A stretch of 64,000 bases of DNA from Owenia fusiformis (GCA_903813345.2 CAIIXF020000006.1:20965936-21029935); one strand, 5' to 3'. Counted from the stretch's first letter, positions 13,186 to 23,585 are shown. Notes: generated from the letters alone by a model not told the origin. Translations and numbers: made by a program.

Positions 13186-14353
13186 TTTAAGTTTAGTTTA
13201 AAATAGTTTATTTAAGTGTCACACGTATACAATTTACACTAAAAAACAATTAAAATATACATACACATGTAGAGGTAAAAGAATAATATGTACACGTCCA
13301 GCCGTTGCCGACTTATGAGACACTGAATAAAATTTACAATAAAAATAATTTACGTCGTTTAAACATACAATATACTAGCTTTGCTAGCATGTAAACATTG
13401 CAATCACACATAATTAAACAATATTTTGCTAAATTTGTTGAATTTTCAAAAGAAGGATGCAATGATGACATGTAAGTGAAAACATCATATCTTAAATCAT
13501 TATACAATGGACAATCTATTAGAAAGTGTATTTCATTTTCAACTTCCTGCATATCACACATTAAACAAATTCTGTCATGAAGGTCTAATTTGGGATTATA
13601 TCTTCCAGTTTCTACCCTCAGAGGTAATACACCACACCTAAGTTTTGCCAGAGCTTGTCTGTAAATCCTAGGTAAATACATCTCAACATATTCCTCGGTA
13701 TGAAAACGAGATTTATGGAGTCTATAACTTCTAAGTTTATTACCATTTTCTTTGTTTTTATTGTCATTCCATAAGTTTATATGCCAATCAATTTGATGTT
13801 TATCGATAAGTTTCTTTTGAAAACTTTTAATCTTGGCCTTAGAACCATGGATTTGTGTACATTCTTTATCAGTGAAATCTGTTAAGCCATTTTGATCAAA
13901 AATCTTAATGACCTGGTATTCCCAGGATTTTCTTACATTTTTGGACCAAGTAAATATCTTTTTAGTAACACGGCAATTATTCATATTTGTAAGTCTACAC
14001 CACTGACGAAAGGTTTCCTTAAGTTGAACGCTATAAAATGAAGGCCATCCAATATCGCCATTTACAGCATCATTTGGTGTGTACTTTCCAACACCTAGGA
14101 AGAAACGGGCTGCCTTATTTTGAACATTATTTAGCAGTCCACGTGGTTTATCTCCCCAAATACCAGATCCATATGTCATAATTGGTAAAACAAGTGAATT
14201 ATAAAGTTTTGTGAAAACATCAAAGGTAAAACCTCCCTTATGGTAAAATTTAGCAATAATGACTCCAAGAGCTCTGCTAGCAGAGGCTGCTAATGTTTCA
14301 ATTGCCTTTTTAAAAGTAAGGTTACTACTTACACTTTTAAATGATTTAAACAT
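13186..14353 (-). mobile_element. 5'-truncated LINE: reverse-transcriptase C-terminus and 3' tail
   Basis: The reverse strand carries an uninterrupted 339-codon frame (14353 to 13334). It starts inside the reverse-transcriptase region with FDVFTKLYNSLVLPIMTYGS and W, the segment usual in CR1/Jockey-like LINEs after the YADD box. It ends with the cysteine/histidine cluster C-L-M-C ... E-I-H-F-L-I-D-C-P-L-Y. The 3' tail (to about 13186) contains AGTGTCTCATAAGTCGGCAA and ends in a TAAACT-rich microsatellite. The same tail is found at 44703-44838, after a related coding fragment. Endonuclease and the catalytic RT motifs are absent, so the copy is dead on arrival by 5' truncation, but its frame is intact, suggesting a fairly recent insertion. 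Confidence 0.85.
13334..14353 (-). pseudogene. LINE ORF2 C-terminal fragment (RT thumb and zinc-knuckle region)
   Basis: 339 codons are open from ATG at 14353 to the stop ending at 13334, but this is only the tail of an ORF2 normally near 900 or more residues. The N-terminal part corresponds to the region following the RT active site (I-M-T-Y-G-S-G-I-W-G). The last third holds the LRCGVLPLRVETGRYNP segment and the C-x2-C / H-x5-C cluster typical of LINE ORF2 ends. The fragment at 43648-44124 on the other strand aligns over the last 160 residues (ETGR-x-N ... C-L-x-C-D ... E-K-H-F-L-L-D-C). It is not a host gene. Confidence 0.85.
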
Positions 14354-14359
14354 TTAGAA

Positions 14360-15024
14360 CCTCATAAACTGTTGAAACATTGATTTTACCTAAATAAATA
14401 TGTATACTAGTATGTAAAACATTGCGTTTGCAGTCTAATAGATAAAACAAGAATAAAAAGAGCGGTATAACCAATCTGTTAATTAATAGCTAAATCATTA
14501 AATCAGTTGTAGATTTTTCGTATGCGATATCTTACCTTTAAATGGGTAAATATTTGTAAAATTGTTTTACATCGTTAATCGGAGGAAGAGATTTATAAAC
14601 GGAACAAAAATGTATATGAATATAAACACACGTGACTGTGACAAATACGTTTCTGAATGATGAGCTAAGTGAGATGATATTTTTTGAACATAGACAATAC
14701 CACATGTCATGTTTTGTGATCTATAGCTCATGAATGTAAAATTAAACGTATATTCGCATGGAACCTGTTTATGTGTTGTAGTTAGACATCACTTTCACTC
14801 AATGATCAAAATTGCCTGAGGTATAACTTTGTACCGTTGGACCAAATTAATTAAATTCAGATAATTCAATCAAGGAATATTAAACACTATTTAGTTTGAT
14901 TACTATATTCATCTCGTACCCGTTATGAAAAGTAGATACTCATGGATAGAACATAAGTTCGTATCTGTACTTAATAATCGCACAGGATTGGTAACGTAGG
15001 TGTTAGAACTCCACAATACAAACA
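14360..15024. other. Spacer between LINE and single-exon glycosyltransferase-like gene
   Basis: About 660 bases of AT-rich sequence with no conserved frame. Because the gene at 15025 has no visible upstream coding exon, its promoter and 5' UTR probably lie here. I cannot point to a convincing TATA box or initiator. Confidence 0.35.
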
Positions 15025-16323
15025 ATGAGGATCTTTCATTTCCAGCGTTTTCTCAGTATTATTTATGGAATACTGAAATATATGGCATTTGGAATTGCTA
15101 TATACAGTTTATACTACTCAACCAATCCCAACCAAATCACCACTGAACCAGTAGATCGTGTGCGTCGTGTTACAAAGCGTATCGACTCTGAACATCAGTC
15201 GAACAGGCAACATTTTAAATCAGGTTTTGAACACGATGCTTCGCGTGGAGAGTCGTATGCCATTGAAACAATTCAAAACAATAAAACTTCGGTGCAGGAC
15301 AATTTAGCTCGGAAAACCCTAGAAGTTGTCATTGTTACTGCCGCCAGCGCCAGGTACTTTTACGCACTAAAAAACTTCGTAGGTTCCGTCCATTACTGGG
15401 AGAGAAAAAGACGGATTGCCGTATTTAACATTGGTCTAACACAAGCTCAGGTTGAGCAAATCAAATACTGGTGCAATGTCGACATACACTGGGAATGGGG
15501 GATACCAAGAAGCAAGAGAATGGCGTCAAAGGATCCATGGGAATTTAACTGGAAACCTTTTGTATTAACCGAGGCAATAGATACATACTCTGCAATACTT
15601 TACAGTGACGCTGGTTCAGATGTACGTGCTCCATTGGATTCAATAGACAACATTCTCTTGAATGATAAATACTTCTTCGTCAATGGACAAGATCTTGACA
15701 TGACTTCATTAGGGCATGAGGAAACGTTCAGATATTTTGGTAAGAATAAATCACAAAGTATATTCAAAAATAAACCAAGTTACGCTGGAGGTTTGCAGGG
15801 TTACGTTAAATCTTACAAAATAGACAATCTCATCATAAAACCGTTGTTAGAATGCGCTAGATCTACACGCTGCATGAGTCCTAAAGGATCCAGTAGTATA
15901 AACCACAGATACGATCAGACAGCACTTTCAATTATTCTTTATTCTTCGGGACTACAGATAACGGCACACACTGAATTTATCACAACCTCAAAACAAGACT
16001 TAAATCCAGACCCCCTCAGGAAAAGTGAATACACCATTTACACCGGAAGGAAAACAAGTAATGACTTTATTGGTAAACTGTGCTTCAAACAACCCAAAAT
16101 GGTACCATTTACCATGAAAAAGAACCATAAAACGAACCATCAATTATCGAATCATTACACATCAACACAAGTTTTGATGAATAAGCACAATTCAAATGAG
16201 ATTGACATCCAAGGAGATTCAGAACGCATTCAGACAACTAATGCTCCAAAAGGAAAGTGGATAAACCATAGTGTGTTTCTACGAGCTAAACAAATTGCAG
16301 CAATGTCAGTTCGAAAACCTTAG
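15025..16323 (+). CDS. Type II membrane glycosyltransferase-like protein, single exon
   Basis: A 432-codon uninterrupted frame with good coding character. Residues 9-31 form a single hydrophobic segment after a short basic N-terminus, the usual layout of a Golgi type II enzyme. A hydrophilic stem runs to about residue 97, including a possible N-glycosylation site N-K-T at 86-88. The globular part begins with the beta-strand VVIVTAAS (101-108). It contains NWKPFVLTEAI, then YSDAGSDVR (193-201), which resembles the metal/nucleotide-binding acidic motif of GT-A folds but reads D-A-G rather than a classic D-x-D. It then has YAGGLQGY and RYDQTALSI (295 on). This looks like the DUF1647-like group of uncharacterised metazoan glycosyltransferase relatives. 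Substrate and activity are unknown. The tail after about residue 350 is basic and poorly conserved-looking. A possible AATAAA lies at 16679. The family assignment is from memory. Confidence 0.65.
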   Translation: MRIFHFQRFLSIIYGILKYMAFGIAIYSLYYSTNPNQITTEPVDRVRRVTKRIDSEHQSNRQHFKSGFEHDASRGESYAIETIQNNKTSVQDNLARKTLEVVIVTAASARYFYALKNFVGSVHYWERKRRIAVFNIGLTQAQVEQIKYWCNVDIHWEWGIPRSKRMASKDPWEFNWKPFVLTEAIDTYSAILYSDAGSDVRAPLDSIDNILLNDKYFFVNGQDLDMTSLGHEETFRYFGKNKSQSIFKNKPSYAGGLQGYVKSYKIDNLIIKPLLECARSTRCMSPKGSSSINHRYDQTALSIILYSSGLQITAHTEFITTSKQDLNPDPLRKSEYTIYTGRKTSNDFIGKLCFKQPKMVPFTMKKNHKTNHQLSNHYTSTQVLMNKHNSNEIDIQGDSERIQTTNAPKGKWINHSVFLRAKQIAAMSVRKP

Positions 16324-17653
16324 TGCCGTACTCTTTAGGAAATTACGATGTGAATAGTGTTCAGCAAAAGTGTGAAAAGACGATTTTTTTTATTTCTGTT
16401 TCATCCATTTAAAAATTACATTTACAATGCTTGGATTTTGCAACATTATCGGCAATTTTAAAGATGAACAACATTGAAATCACACGAAATACAATAGAAA
16501 ATGTTGAAATGAGGAATCTGTTAAAAGCTTGCCGGGGGGGGAGGGGGGGGGCAAAGCATGTTAGCCAAAAAGTGAATGGTTAATATTGAATTATAACATT
16601 CACACCCCGAAAAATATACTGGCTATAACTTCTATCAACTGTTCATTCTCCAATTTAGTGAATCAACTATATCCAAATAATAAATATTGATCTCTTCCTT
16701 CTGGATTGAGGTTTTGGAAGAAATCAAATAGCATTTTGATACAAAATTAAACCTTTTTGAATATTCTTTCATTCTAGCATTCCATGTTATTGGTCTATTT
16801 CCAATGGTTACATTTTATGACCATTTTGCAAATCATGCTCCAAATGCCAAAACATAACGAAATTACCCAATATGAACCCCCAGTATTTTACCTCTGGGAC
16901 TATTTCAAAGTTTACAACCCTAGAAGCACCAGAGAATTGTCATATCCGTTGTTCCCTCTTCAAAAGAGGAGACGCGAAAGATTTTCCTTATAAGGTCAAA
17001 ATATTTCCCATGATGCAGTTCGCAGAGGAACAAATTCATACTTCCTTGTTTAGCCCCATAGGTTTAACAAAGAGGGGGAGAAATCCCAGGGTTCAAAGAT
17101 GACATACGCTCATAATGTAAATCTGTATTGAGATGACATCGTCGCTGATTGGTTTAGCGTTTCGATCGTTGATTGGTTTAAAACTAGGTCAATTTGAAAA
17201 CTTTGAAAACCAAGATGGAGGGAAGTATAAATATACGTACTTCCGGGAAAGGAGGTGCGCGAAGGAGGAAATCGTATGTCATCAATTGAATCATGGGGTT
17301 TCCCCTCCTCTTGGTTTAACATGGGGATTTTCACAACTATTTTCAATCGATATATTCGTTCATATTCCCGTAGGGGAGTACAGAAAAATATAAGAAACGA
17401 TTGATCTCCAATATCTAAATATAACAGATATTTGTTTTCATTGTTTTGATTCGCGTGGTGAAAACGATGATTGAAAAGTGAGAAAATATTCCGGAATAAA
17501 ATGTCACGTGATCAGTTGACTAGTCATATATTGGAGAAAATAATTTCATTCGACTTTCAACATTGAAGTACACATCATACTTATGTCCGATCATAAGTTT
17601 GAATAATAGTTGGGTTTCAAATATTAATTGTATGACTTATACGAGACCAATGT
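16324..17653. other. 3' flank of the single-exon gene, no gene seen
   Basis: Contains the presumed 3' UTR (AATAAA at 16679-16684) and two adjacent G-tracts at about 16533-16551 that could form a G-quadruplex. The rest is AT-rich sequence. Short overlapping open frames on both strands at 16784-17393 look non-conserved and contradict each other. The stretch ends at the left terminus of the first GC-rich foldback element. Confidence 0.4.
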
Positions 17654-18463
17654 TAATGCCTAGGTCACATATACGCCGGGCGCCGGCCGATGAGTAGTCA
17701 TCAGCCGATTTCTAAATAGACCGGGCGCCGGTGACTTTTCCGCGATGTCTTGATTTCGCCATGAGTATGGTCACATTAGTACAGGCATCGTAATGCGCCC
17801 GCAAACAACTAAATCCATAGGATATCGCAAGGGTATATCGCAAGGCTATCTGCCGATGACCGTACGGCACCCGCCAGGACATCGGTCGATCTTCAGGACA
17901 CCAGGGAGCCTCTACAGTTGTGCATATATTCATAAAAAAGTTTCTTTCATTTCAGTTTCCAAAATTTATAAGGACTAATAAGGACGAAAAGATCCCACCC
18001 ACACAACGACCTCAATGTGTTATTGTTTAACAATTATATTTCGTTATACAATTCGTTCAAAGTTCTGTACAATTATATTTCCTCAACTTATCATATTTAA
18101 AATGTTTATAAATATAATATTAGTAATCATAATTGAGAATTATCGAACAAATCAGTGTGTAAAGTTAAATAAAATCACTCTAGATGAACTTACAATGCCA
18201 CCGGGAGTCGTAAGATAACCGTACGGGACACGGTCGAGTAGGTACCGATGAGTTTGGTTGAGAAAAAATCGCCAACACATCGGCAACTTTTATCTCCGCG
18301 ATAAAACGCTGCCGGCGCCCGGGCGATGTCTAAAAATCGGCCGATGGTGCTCGATCATCGCCCGGCGCCCGTACGATGCCCGGGCTCGCCGGCCGATTTT
18401 GAACAAAATACTCATCGGCCGGGCGCCGTTGTGAAAGTCGGAGCCTATGTGACCAAGGCATAA
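17654..18463. mobile_element. GC-rich foldback DNA element, copy A
   Basis: The ends TAATGCCTAGGTCACAT (left) and ATGTGACCAAGGCATAA (right) are inverted repeats. Inside each end lies about 260-280 bp of unusually GC- and CpG-rich sequence (left to about 17910, right from about 18185). This is built from variants of short palindromic words such as ATCGGCCGATG, CGCCCGGCGATG and CATCGTACGGGCGCC. The middle 280 bp is AT-rich and non-coding. The contrast in base composition with the AT-rich surroundings is striking. A second copy (B) follows in opposite orientation after about 30 bp. No clear target-site duplication was found, so the superfamily is open. Confidence 0.7.
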
Positions 18464-18494
18464 TGCTACTAGGGGGGAATCGGACCTACATGCC

Positions 18495-20830
18495 TAATGC
18501 CTTGGTCACATAGGCTCCGATTTTTACCACGGCGCCCGGCCGATGAGTATTTTGTTCAAAATCGACCGGCGAGCCCGGGCATCGTACGGGCGCCGGGCGA
18601 TGATCGCCACTCATCGGCCGATTTTTAGACATCGTACGGGCGCCGGCAGAGTTTTATCGCGGAGATAAAAGTTGCCGATGTCTTGGCGATTTTTTCTCAA
18701 CCAAACTCATCGCTACCTACCCGGCCGTGCCCCGTCCGGTCATCGTACGATTATCTTACGGCGCCCGGTGGCATCGCACGGTCATTTTGGGATTTTGCGT
18801 GCTGATTTGTTTGATAAATCTTAATAATGATTACGTATAAAGTGATATAAAGGTTTTAAAAATAATGAGGTGAGGAGTTATAATTACTACACACTGTCAG
18901 AGATTTTTTATAAAACATAAATGGAACGATTAGGCTTACTGTAAAACAATGACACACATTTGAATGGCTGAGTGGGTGGGTTGATCTAGTCGTTCTTATA
19001 TTGACATTAATCGTGTATGCCTGTCATACACATTGAATAGGGTGATACATTTTTATGCGTATATTCACTCATGCTTATACCGTTACAAATCATTGTATAT
19101 TTAAAAAATCTTCTGAATGTTTTTGTGAGTACAGTATTTTCAAGGGTCACAATTTTAATACGAAAGTTCACTGTCTCAATTACAGTTAAGGTGCTATGGA
19201 ACTTAACAGGAAATGACAAAACAGGAAGTGACAATTTTTTTGCATTTTTAGACATTTTTTGAACAAAGATAACAGAGTTTTGTTTTGACCTCCAGTCAAT
19301 TCAACTAGTTCCAAATACCATTTACAGGTCCAGGATCACAATGTTCATGGTCAGAATGACCCTAAACATGATGAAATAATGTTTTCAGCCCTATGAAAAT
19401 GTGACTGAAAAATAGCTAAAAGTAGGAGGGTAGGAAAGGTCACTGAACAGAATCTTTTGAATTTTTCAGAAAATGTGCCCAATATATTGCTCTAAATGAT
19501 ACAATCTTTGAAAATTTGATATCATTCACGGAAAAAGAAAAAAAAGAAAAAAACTGATTTTAAAAGCGATTTATTTTCCTTTTTATGACTGTCATTTTTG
19601 TTTAAGACAATTTTCTAAAATTTCAAAGATTGTATCAGTTGGAGCATTATATTGGGCACATTTTCTGAAAAATTCAAAAGATTCTGTTCAGTGACCTTCC
19701 CTCGCTCCTACTTTTAGCTTTTTTTTCAGTCACACTTTCAAAGGGCTAAAAAGGTTATTTCATCATGTTTAGGGTCATTCTGACCCTGCACATTGTGATC
19801 CTGGACCTGTAAATGGTATTTGGAAATAGTTGAATCGACTGGAGGTCAAAACACAACTCTGTTATCTTTGTTCAAAAAATGTCTAAAAATGCAAAAAAAA
19901 TTGTCACTTCCTGTTTTGTCATTTCCTGTTAACTTCCATAGCACCTTAATATGCCAAAGGCTAAGGATAGAGGGGATAAGGCCAATGGGCCATATATGTG
20001 GAAAAAGACAATAACAATGCCAGTGAGCTGGTGGATGATGAAGATTTAGATGTGTCTAGGGAATAGGGTATTCCACATGAAATAGAAGAAAAAATTGCCA
20101 AGTTCTTTGAAGTCTCTTTACGAGAACAGACAAAAGAAAGATGCAGAAATATGGAATTTTGCTAATAGCATCGGATGGACAGTTAGACATTAGTATTTGT
20201 TTATATGAAAGATCTAAAAATGAATTAAGGTCAGGGTGCACTTTGATGAAAAGACCACGTGCAGTATGGCAAGTGATTTTAGACATATCTTTCACCATGA
20301 GTACTTTCTGGGCATAAATACAACTTGTTTTTATTAAAATAATATGTTTTCTTTCAATTGAGGTACCCATGATAGTAAAAATATCAATCACACAATTTGA
20401 AAAATTATGATTCTAAATATTGAACCTATTTACTCAAAAGAGGATCTTCTTTTTCTGAATTTTATTGCATGAAGACATTATTATCCTGGAAGTCCTGTCT
20501 ATCGAAGTATTTTGTTTTCAAATCTTGCATTCACGCCATGTGGAACAGTCATACTGGGTCATACAAAAATTTAGTATAAATCTAGAGGCCTGTAGATCGA
20601 CCGATGTCCCGGCGGGTGCCGTACGACCATCGGCAGATAACCTTGCGATACCCGTGCGATGTCTTTCAGATTCAATTGATTGCGGGCGCCGTACGATGCC
20701 TGTACTAATGTGACCATACTCACGATTAGATCAAGACATCGGTGAAAAGTCACCGGCGCCCGGTCGATTTAGAAATCGGCCGATGACTACTCATCTGCCG
20801 GTGCCCGGTGGCTATGTGACACAGGCATTA
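18495..20830. mobile_element. GC-rich foldback DNA element, copy B, carrying an insertion
   Basis: This is the same family as copy A in reverse order. It starts TAATGCCTTGGTCACATAGG at 18495 with a GC-rich arm to about 18785, and has a GC-rich right arm at about 20586-20830 ending ATGTGACACAGGCATTA. The left arm mirrors copy A's right arm over about 290 bp. The middle is longer than in A. It contains a shared AT-rich core (GTGGGTGGG near 18972), a decayed reading frame beginning MPKAKDRGDKANGP at about 19951, and a 756-bp TTAA-flanked MITE (19190-19945). A further frame near 20130-20185 reads KDAEIWNFANSIGWTVR, like a MADF/Myb-SANT DNA-binding domain. Some DNA transposons encode such a domain beside the transposase. 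Part of this core recurs at about 23630-24165. Confidence 0.7.
19190..19945. mobile_element. TTAA-flanked palindromic MITE (GGTGCTATGGAA ends)
   Basis: It is flanked by TTAA at 19186-19189 and 19946-19949. The ends GGTGCTATGGAACTTAACAGG and its complement are inverted. The mirror symmetry extends for most of the element: GACAAAACAGGAAGTGACAA, GGTCCAGGATCACA and ATTCTGTTCAGTGACCTTCC recur in inverse order, so the single strand would fold into a hairpin of more than 300 bp. There is no coding potential. The homologous core at 23870-23885 lacks this insertion, which confirms the boundaries and the TTAA target. Superfamilies with TTAA targets include piggyBac and Kolobok; the GG-start is not decisive. 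Confidence 0.88.
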
Positions 20831-20859
20831 CTTTTTATACATGTTTTTCTGTTTTGAAA

Positions 20860-21006
20860 AATTAAATATGAGATGTATTTTTTAGTTTAATTTTACATCG
20901 TCATTTCAATCACCGTCGTCATTTTTCGAACGAGTTACCTTGAAATATCAAAACGGCATGCTATTCTTATACTCACATAATTTAATATGACTGGCATTCA
21001 TCATTT
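20860..21006. other. Short spacer between transposons
   Basis: AT-rich sequence with no coding potential between the end of foldback copy B and the TTAA of the next MITE. Confidence 0.4.
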
Positions 21007-21010
21007 ATTA

Positions 21011-21461
21011 AGGATGCAGTACCGGGTCGGTTTTCACGTCTGTTTGCGCAGGTTTTACTTCCGGTTTGAGAAAGCTAGCTCCCAAGAACCTCATTTTCGC
21101 ATTTAGTCTTATTCAAAAATTATAGTTTATTTCGATAATGGTGTTTCCAGAAAAGAATTAAATTGCAAACATTTTATCAAGCATATTTTATCCCTTTCAC
21201 TTTTATGGGAAAACTTGTTCTTGAGTCGCAATTAGTGGATACGAAAACCAGGGTTCGAAAGGTGCCAGCTCTATTGAAAACTCAAAAAAGTAAAAAGATT
21301 CATTTTGGGTAGGTAAAATAATTTTTATTTTGTAATTACCAGACGGTCAATCCTCTTCATATTGCACTTGGATGATGATAACATCATAGTGATACATTGT
21401 AACAAATATGAGCAAAATCTAATGTCTGGAACTTTCTCTACGCTGACCTGGTACTGCATCC
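21011..21461. mobile_element. TTAA-flanked MITE (GGATGCAGTACC ends)
   Basis: TTAA lies directly outside both ends (21007-21010 and 21462-21465). The terminal inverted repeat GGATGCAGTACC(G/A)GGTC is followed by divergent AT-rich interior of about 450 bp. There is no transposase frame. It shares target choice with the 19190 element and the small hairpins at 47763 and 48392, but the terminal sequences differ, so it is a distinct family. Confidence 0.78.
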
Positions 21462-21728
21462 TTAAGCAGTAAAAAATTAATTTGCATCATGCGAACATGG
21501 TGACAAAATGTTTCTACTTTCCCGGTGAATGTGGAGTCTCTCATCATACGAATGTAATTTTAGGCGATCTGTCTGCATGGGGTGAGATAATATTTTTGCC
21601 AGTTCATGAAGTTACAAGCGCATTGCTTCATTGGAAAGCTATATCAAATCGTATCATAGAGGTGTGCGCAAGCGGAGTTGTACGATCGTATCATTCGTAT
21701 CGTAAGTTATTGTTATTGTCTTATTAAC

Positions 21729-22009
21729 CACTGGTTCTCACCTGTAACGCTGACGATACGTCAGCGTAACAAGATGGAAGAACTTCCGGGGTTCGTTTTC
21801 GGTAAGATATTTTCATTTGTCGATTCTACACCACTTATAAGTCAAGTTGTGGACAATAATTTGGCTCAAAGTTAAGGAACAATATTCATGAATATCGTCA
21901 ACGTAACAAAAGTGAGGGACTAAATATGTAAATTGCGTCTTCTTTATACCAAACATAGAACCGGCTGCATATTCTCAAACTAGACTATGTAACTAGGTGA
22001 GTACCAGTG
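21729..22009. mobile_element. CACTG-ended palindromic MITE, internally deleted copy with ATTAAC duplication
   Basis: The ends CACTGGTTCTCACCTGTAAC and its inverse (to 22009) are flanked by ATTAAC on both sides (21723-21728 and 22010-22015). The left arm includes ATGGAAGAACTTCCGG and TTGGCTCAAAGTTAAGGAA. It then jumps directly to the inner hairpin centre (CATGAATATCGTCAACGTAAC), so part of the left arm and most of the right outer arm are deleted. The family has longer members at 22688-23108 and 44167-44702. Confidence 0.85.
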
Positions 22010-22015
22010 ATTAAC

Positions 22016-22520
22016 AGGGGGGCCAAATATTTTGTTGCTGATATATTTAACGATCATGTTAAAACATTTTAGATTACGATTATTCAATACATCATTCCAG
22101 AGAAAACGTGTTTATTTTTAATTTACACATTCTCCAAACTGTTAAATTATGTTCCTTTTTAGATAAACCAAACTCAATCAACCTTCATAAGAAATAATAT
22201 ATTTTCCTTGATATTCCTAAATCATGAAGAGGAAAACATGTGAACGATGATGCCGCTAAGGAACTTTTAATAATGTGATACCTGTTCAATTCAAGAAGAT
22301 ATTATTGCATAATTAAATTCACATTTCATTTTTTCCATTTTTCGATCAATAATTTATCATAAAAATGCCATTTTACCTTCTGTTCTGAACGAGGGCAAGA
22401 AATCCTGCAAATTCTTCTGCTATCTGTCAAGTGCTCGCGTCGCACACGCAAATTGTGACATAAACTATTATTAGATAATTCAAACCCTCAAAGAGAAAAC
22501 AAATATTCCAGCTAAATATT
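22016..22520. other. AT-rich spacer between MITE copies
   Basis: No coding potential or clear repeat was recognised in these 500 bases. Polypurine and polypyrimidine runs near 22250-22360 are unremarkable. Confidence 0.4.
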
Positions 22521-23108
22521 CGTCAACGTCAACCTTACGACACCCCGAGCAGCCAAGGAGATGCCGTGGGTTTCATACGATATAGCTATTGTCCTTTTAC
22601 GACAGGTGTACGACACGGTAGTTTGTCGTACTTTACGACTTTCTTGAAAACCAGATTTGTTACAAGTCGTGAATCCACGATATCGTCTTGGACAATAATT
22701 TGGCTCAAAGTTAAGGAAAATAGTCTAGTTTGTGAATATGCAGGCGCTTCTATGTTTGGTAGATTAACGAAGACGCAATTTACATATTTAGTCCTTCAGT
22801 TTTGTTACGTTGACGATATTCATGAATATTTCCAAAGTGACAATATTCATGAAGATCGTCAACGTAACAAAAGCGAGGGACTAAATATGTGAATTGCGTC
22901 TTCTTTGATATACCAAACGTAGATAGAACCGCCTGCATATTCTCAAACTAGACTATGTTTCTTAACTTTGAGCCAAACTATTGTCCACAACTTGACTTAT
23001 AAGTGGTGTAGAATCGACAAATAAAAATATCTTACCGAAAACGAAGCCCGGAAGTTCTTCCATTTTGTTACGCTGACGTTTCGTCAACGTTACAGGTGAG
23101 TACCAGTG
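22521..23108. mobile_element. CACTG-family palindromic MITE with a replaced left end
   Basis: From about 22688 the sequence follows the family: GGACAATAATTTGGCTCAAAG, then the inner hairpin around the mirrored ATATTCATGAATAT, then the full right arm ending GGTGAGTACCAGTG at 23108. The outer left arm, however, is not the family sequence. Positions 22521-22687 carry a different, moderately GC-richer stretch with many GTCG/CGAC words (TACGACACCCC, TTTGTCGTACTTTACGACTT). Either the left end was replaced by recombination with another element or the copy inserted next to one and lost its own end. No target duplication can be assigned. Confidence 0.7.
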
Positions 23109-23422
23109 ATATTGGAAAATGACGTATTTGAAATTTTTTTAAATCGCCAAACACTGTGATGTTTGAATATTTGATGCGCTTAAATTAATTAATAAGGTAC
23201 AAATGTTAATGCGAATGACATTCGTGATCGGAGTCAACGTGATCACAAGGCGCAGAATTGTTTTTTTAAATCGAATATGATTGCCTTTCAATAATTTATG
23301 GACATCGTGATATATTATAGGGGACTATTTGTGGTATTGGTCTCTTTAATCTCTTGCATAAATAGCCCATCCTCCCAAGCAGGTGTCCCGAGTTTTCACA
23401 TGTTTTGTATTCTAAAACAGCT

Positions 23423-23585
23423 ATGCGTTATTGGATTAAGCAACTGTCAATTTTCTTTGCATGTGTGATAGGAGTGAACTATATACTAATGATATGGAAC
23501 ATCAATCTCAACGTGCCGATCACAGAACGTCAACAGAAAATAACACATTTGGTAGCGTCAGACAGACCAGTTCAGGCCTCCAATG
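23423..23585 (+). pseudogene. Exon 1 of a C1GALT-like relict (signal-anchor exon)
   Basis: From ATG at 23423 the frame gives a type II signal anchor (MRYWIKQ then a hydrophobic run about residues 8-27) and a short stem ending in A-S-N. The exon closes at the donor ATG|GTAGGT in phase 1. This is exactly the design and phase of exon 1 of the intact C1GALT-like gene at 36523. Downstream, in the same order, are a damaged copy of exon 3 (25985) and of exon 4 (28605), but no catalytic exon 2 between them. The exon may be a relict of a tandem C1GALT duplicate. Alternatively it starts an unrelated type II protein. The assignment rests on order and phase, not on sequence similarity of this exon. Confidence 0.45.

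Noticed and set aside
13334-14353. Host gene encoding a 339-residue protein
   Set aside because: The sequence is the C-terminal part of a LINE ORF2, with a related copy at 43.6-44.1 kb and a shared 3' tail.
17133-17978. Possible exons around 17.1-18.0 kb
   Set aside because: The open frames disagree between strands, lack splice context, and the right part lies within GC-rich foldback arm A.
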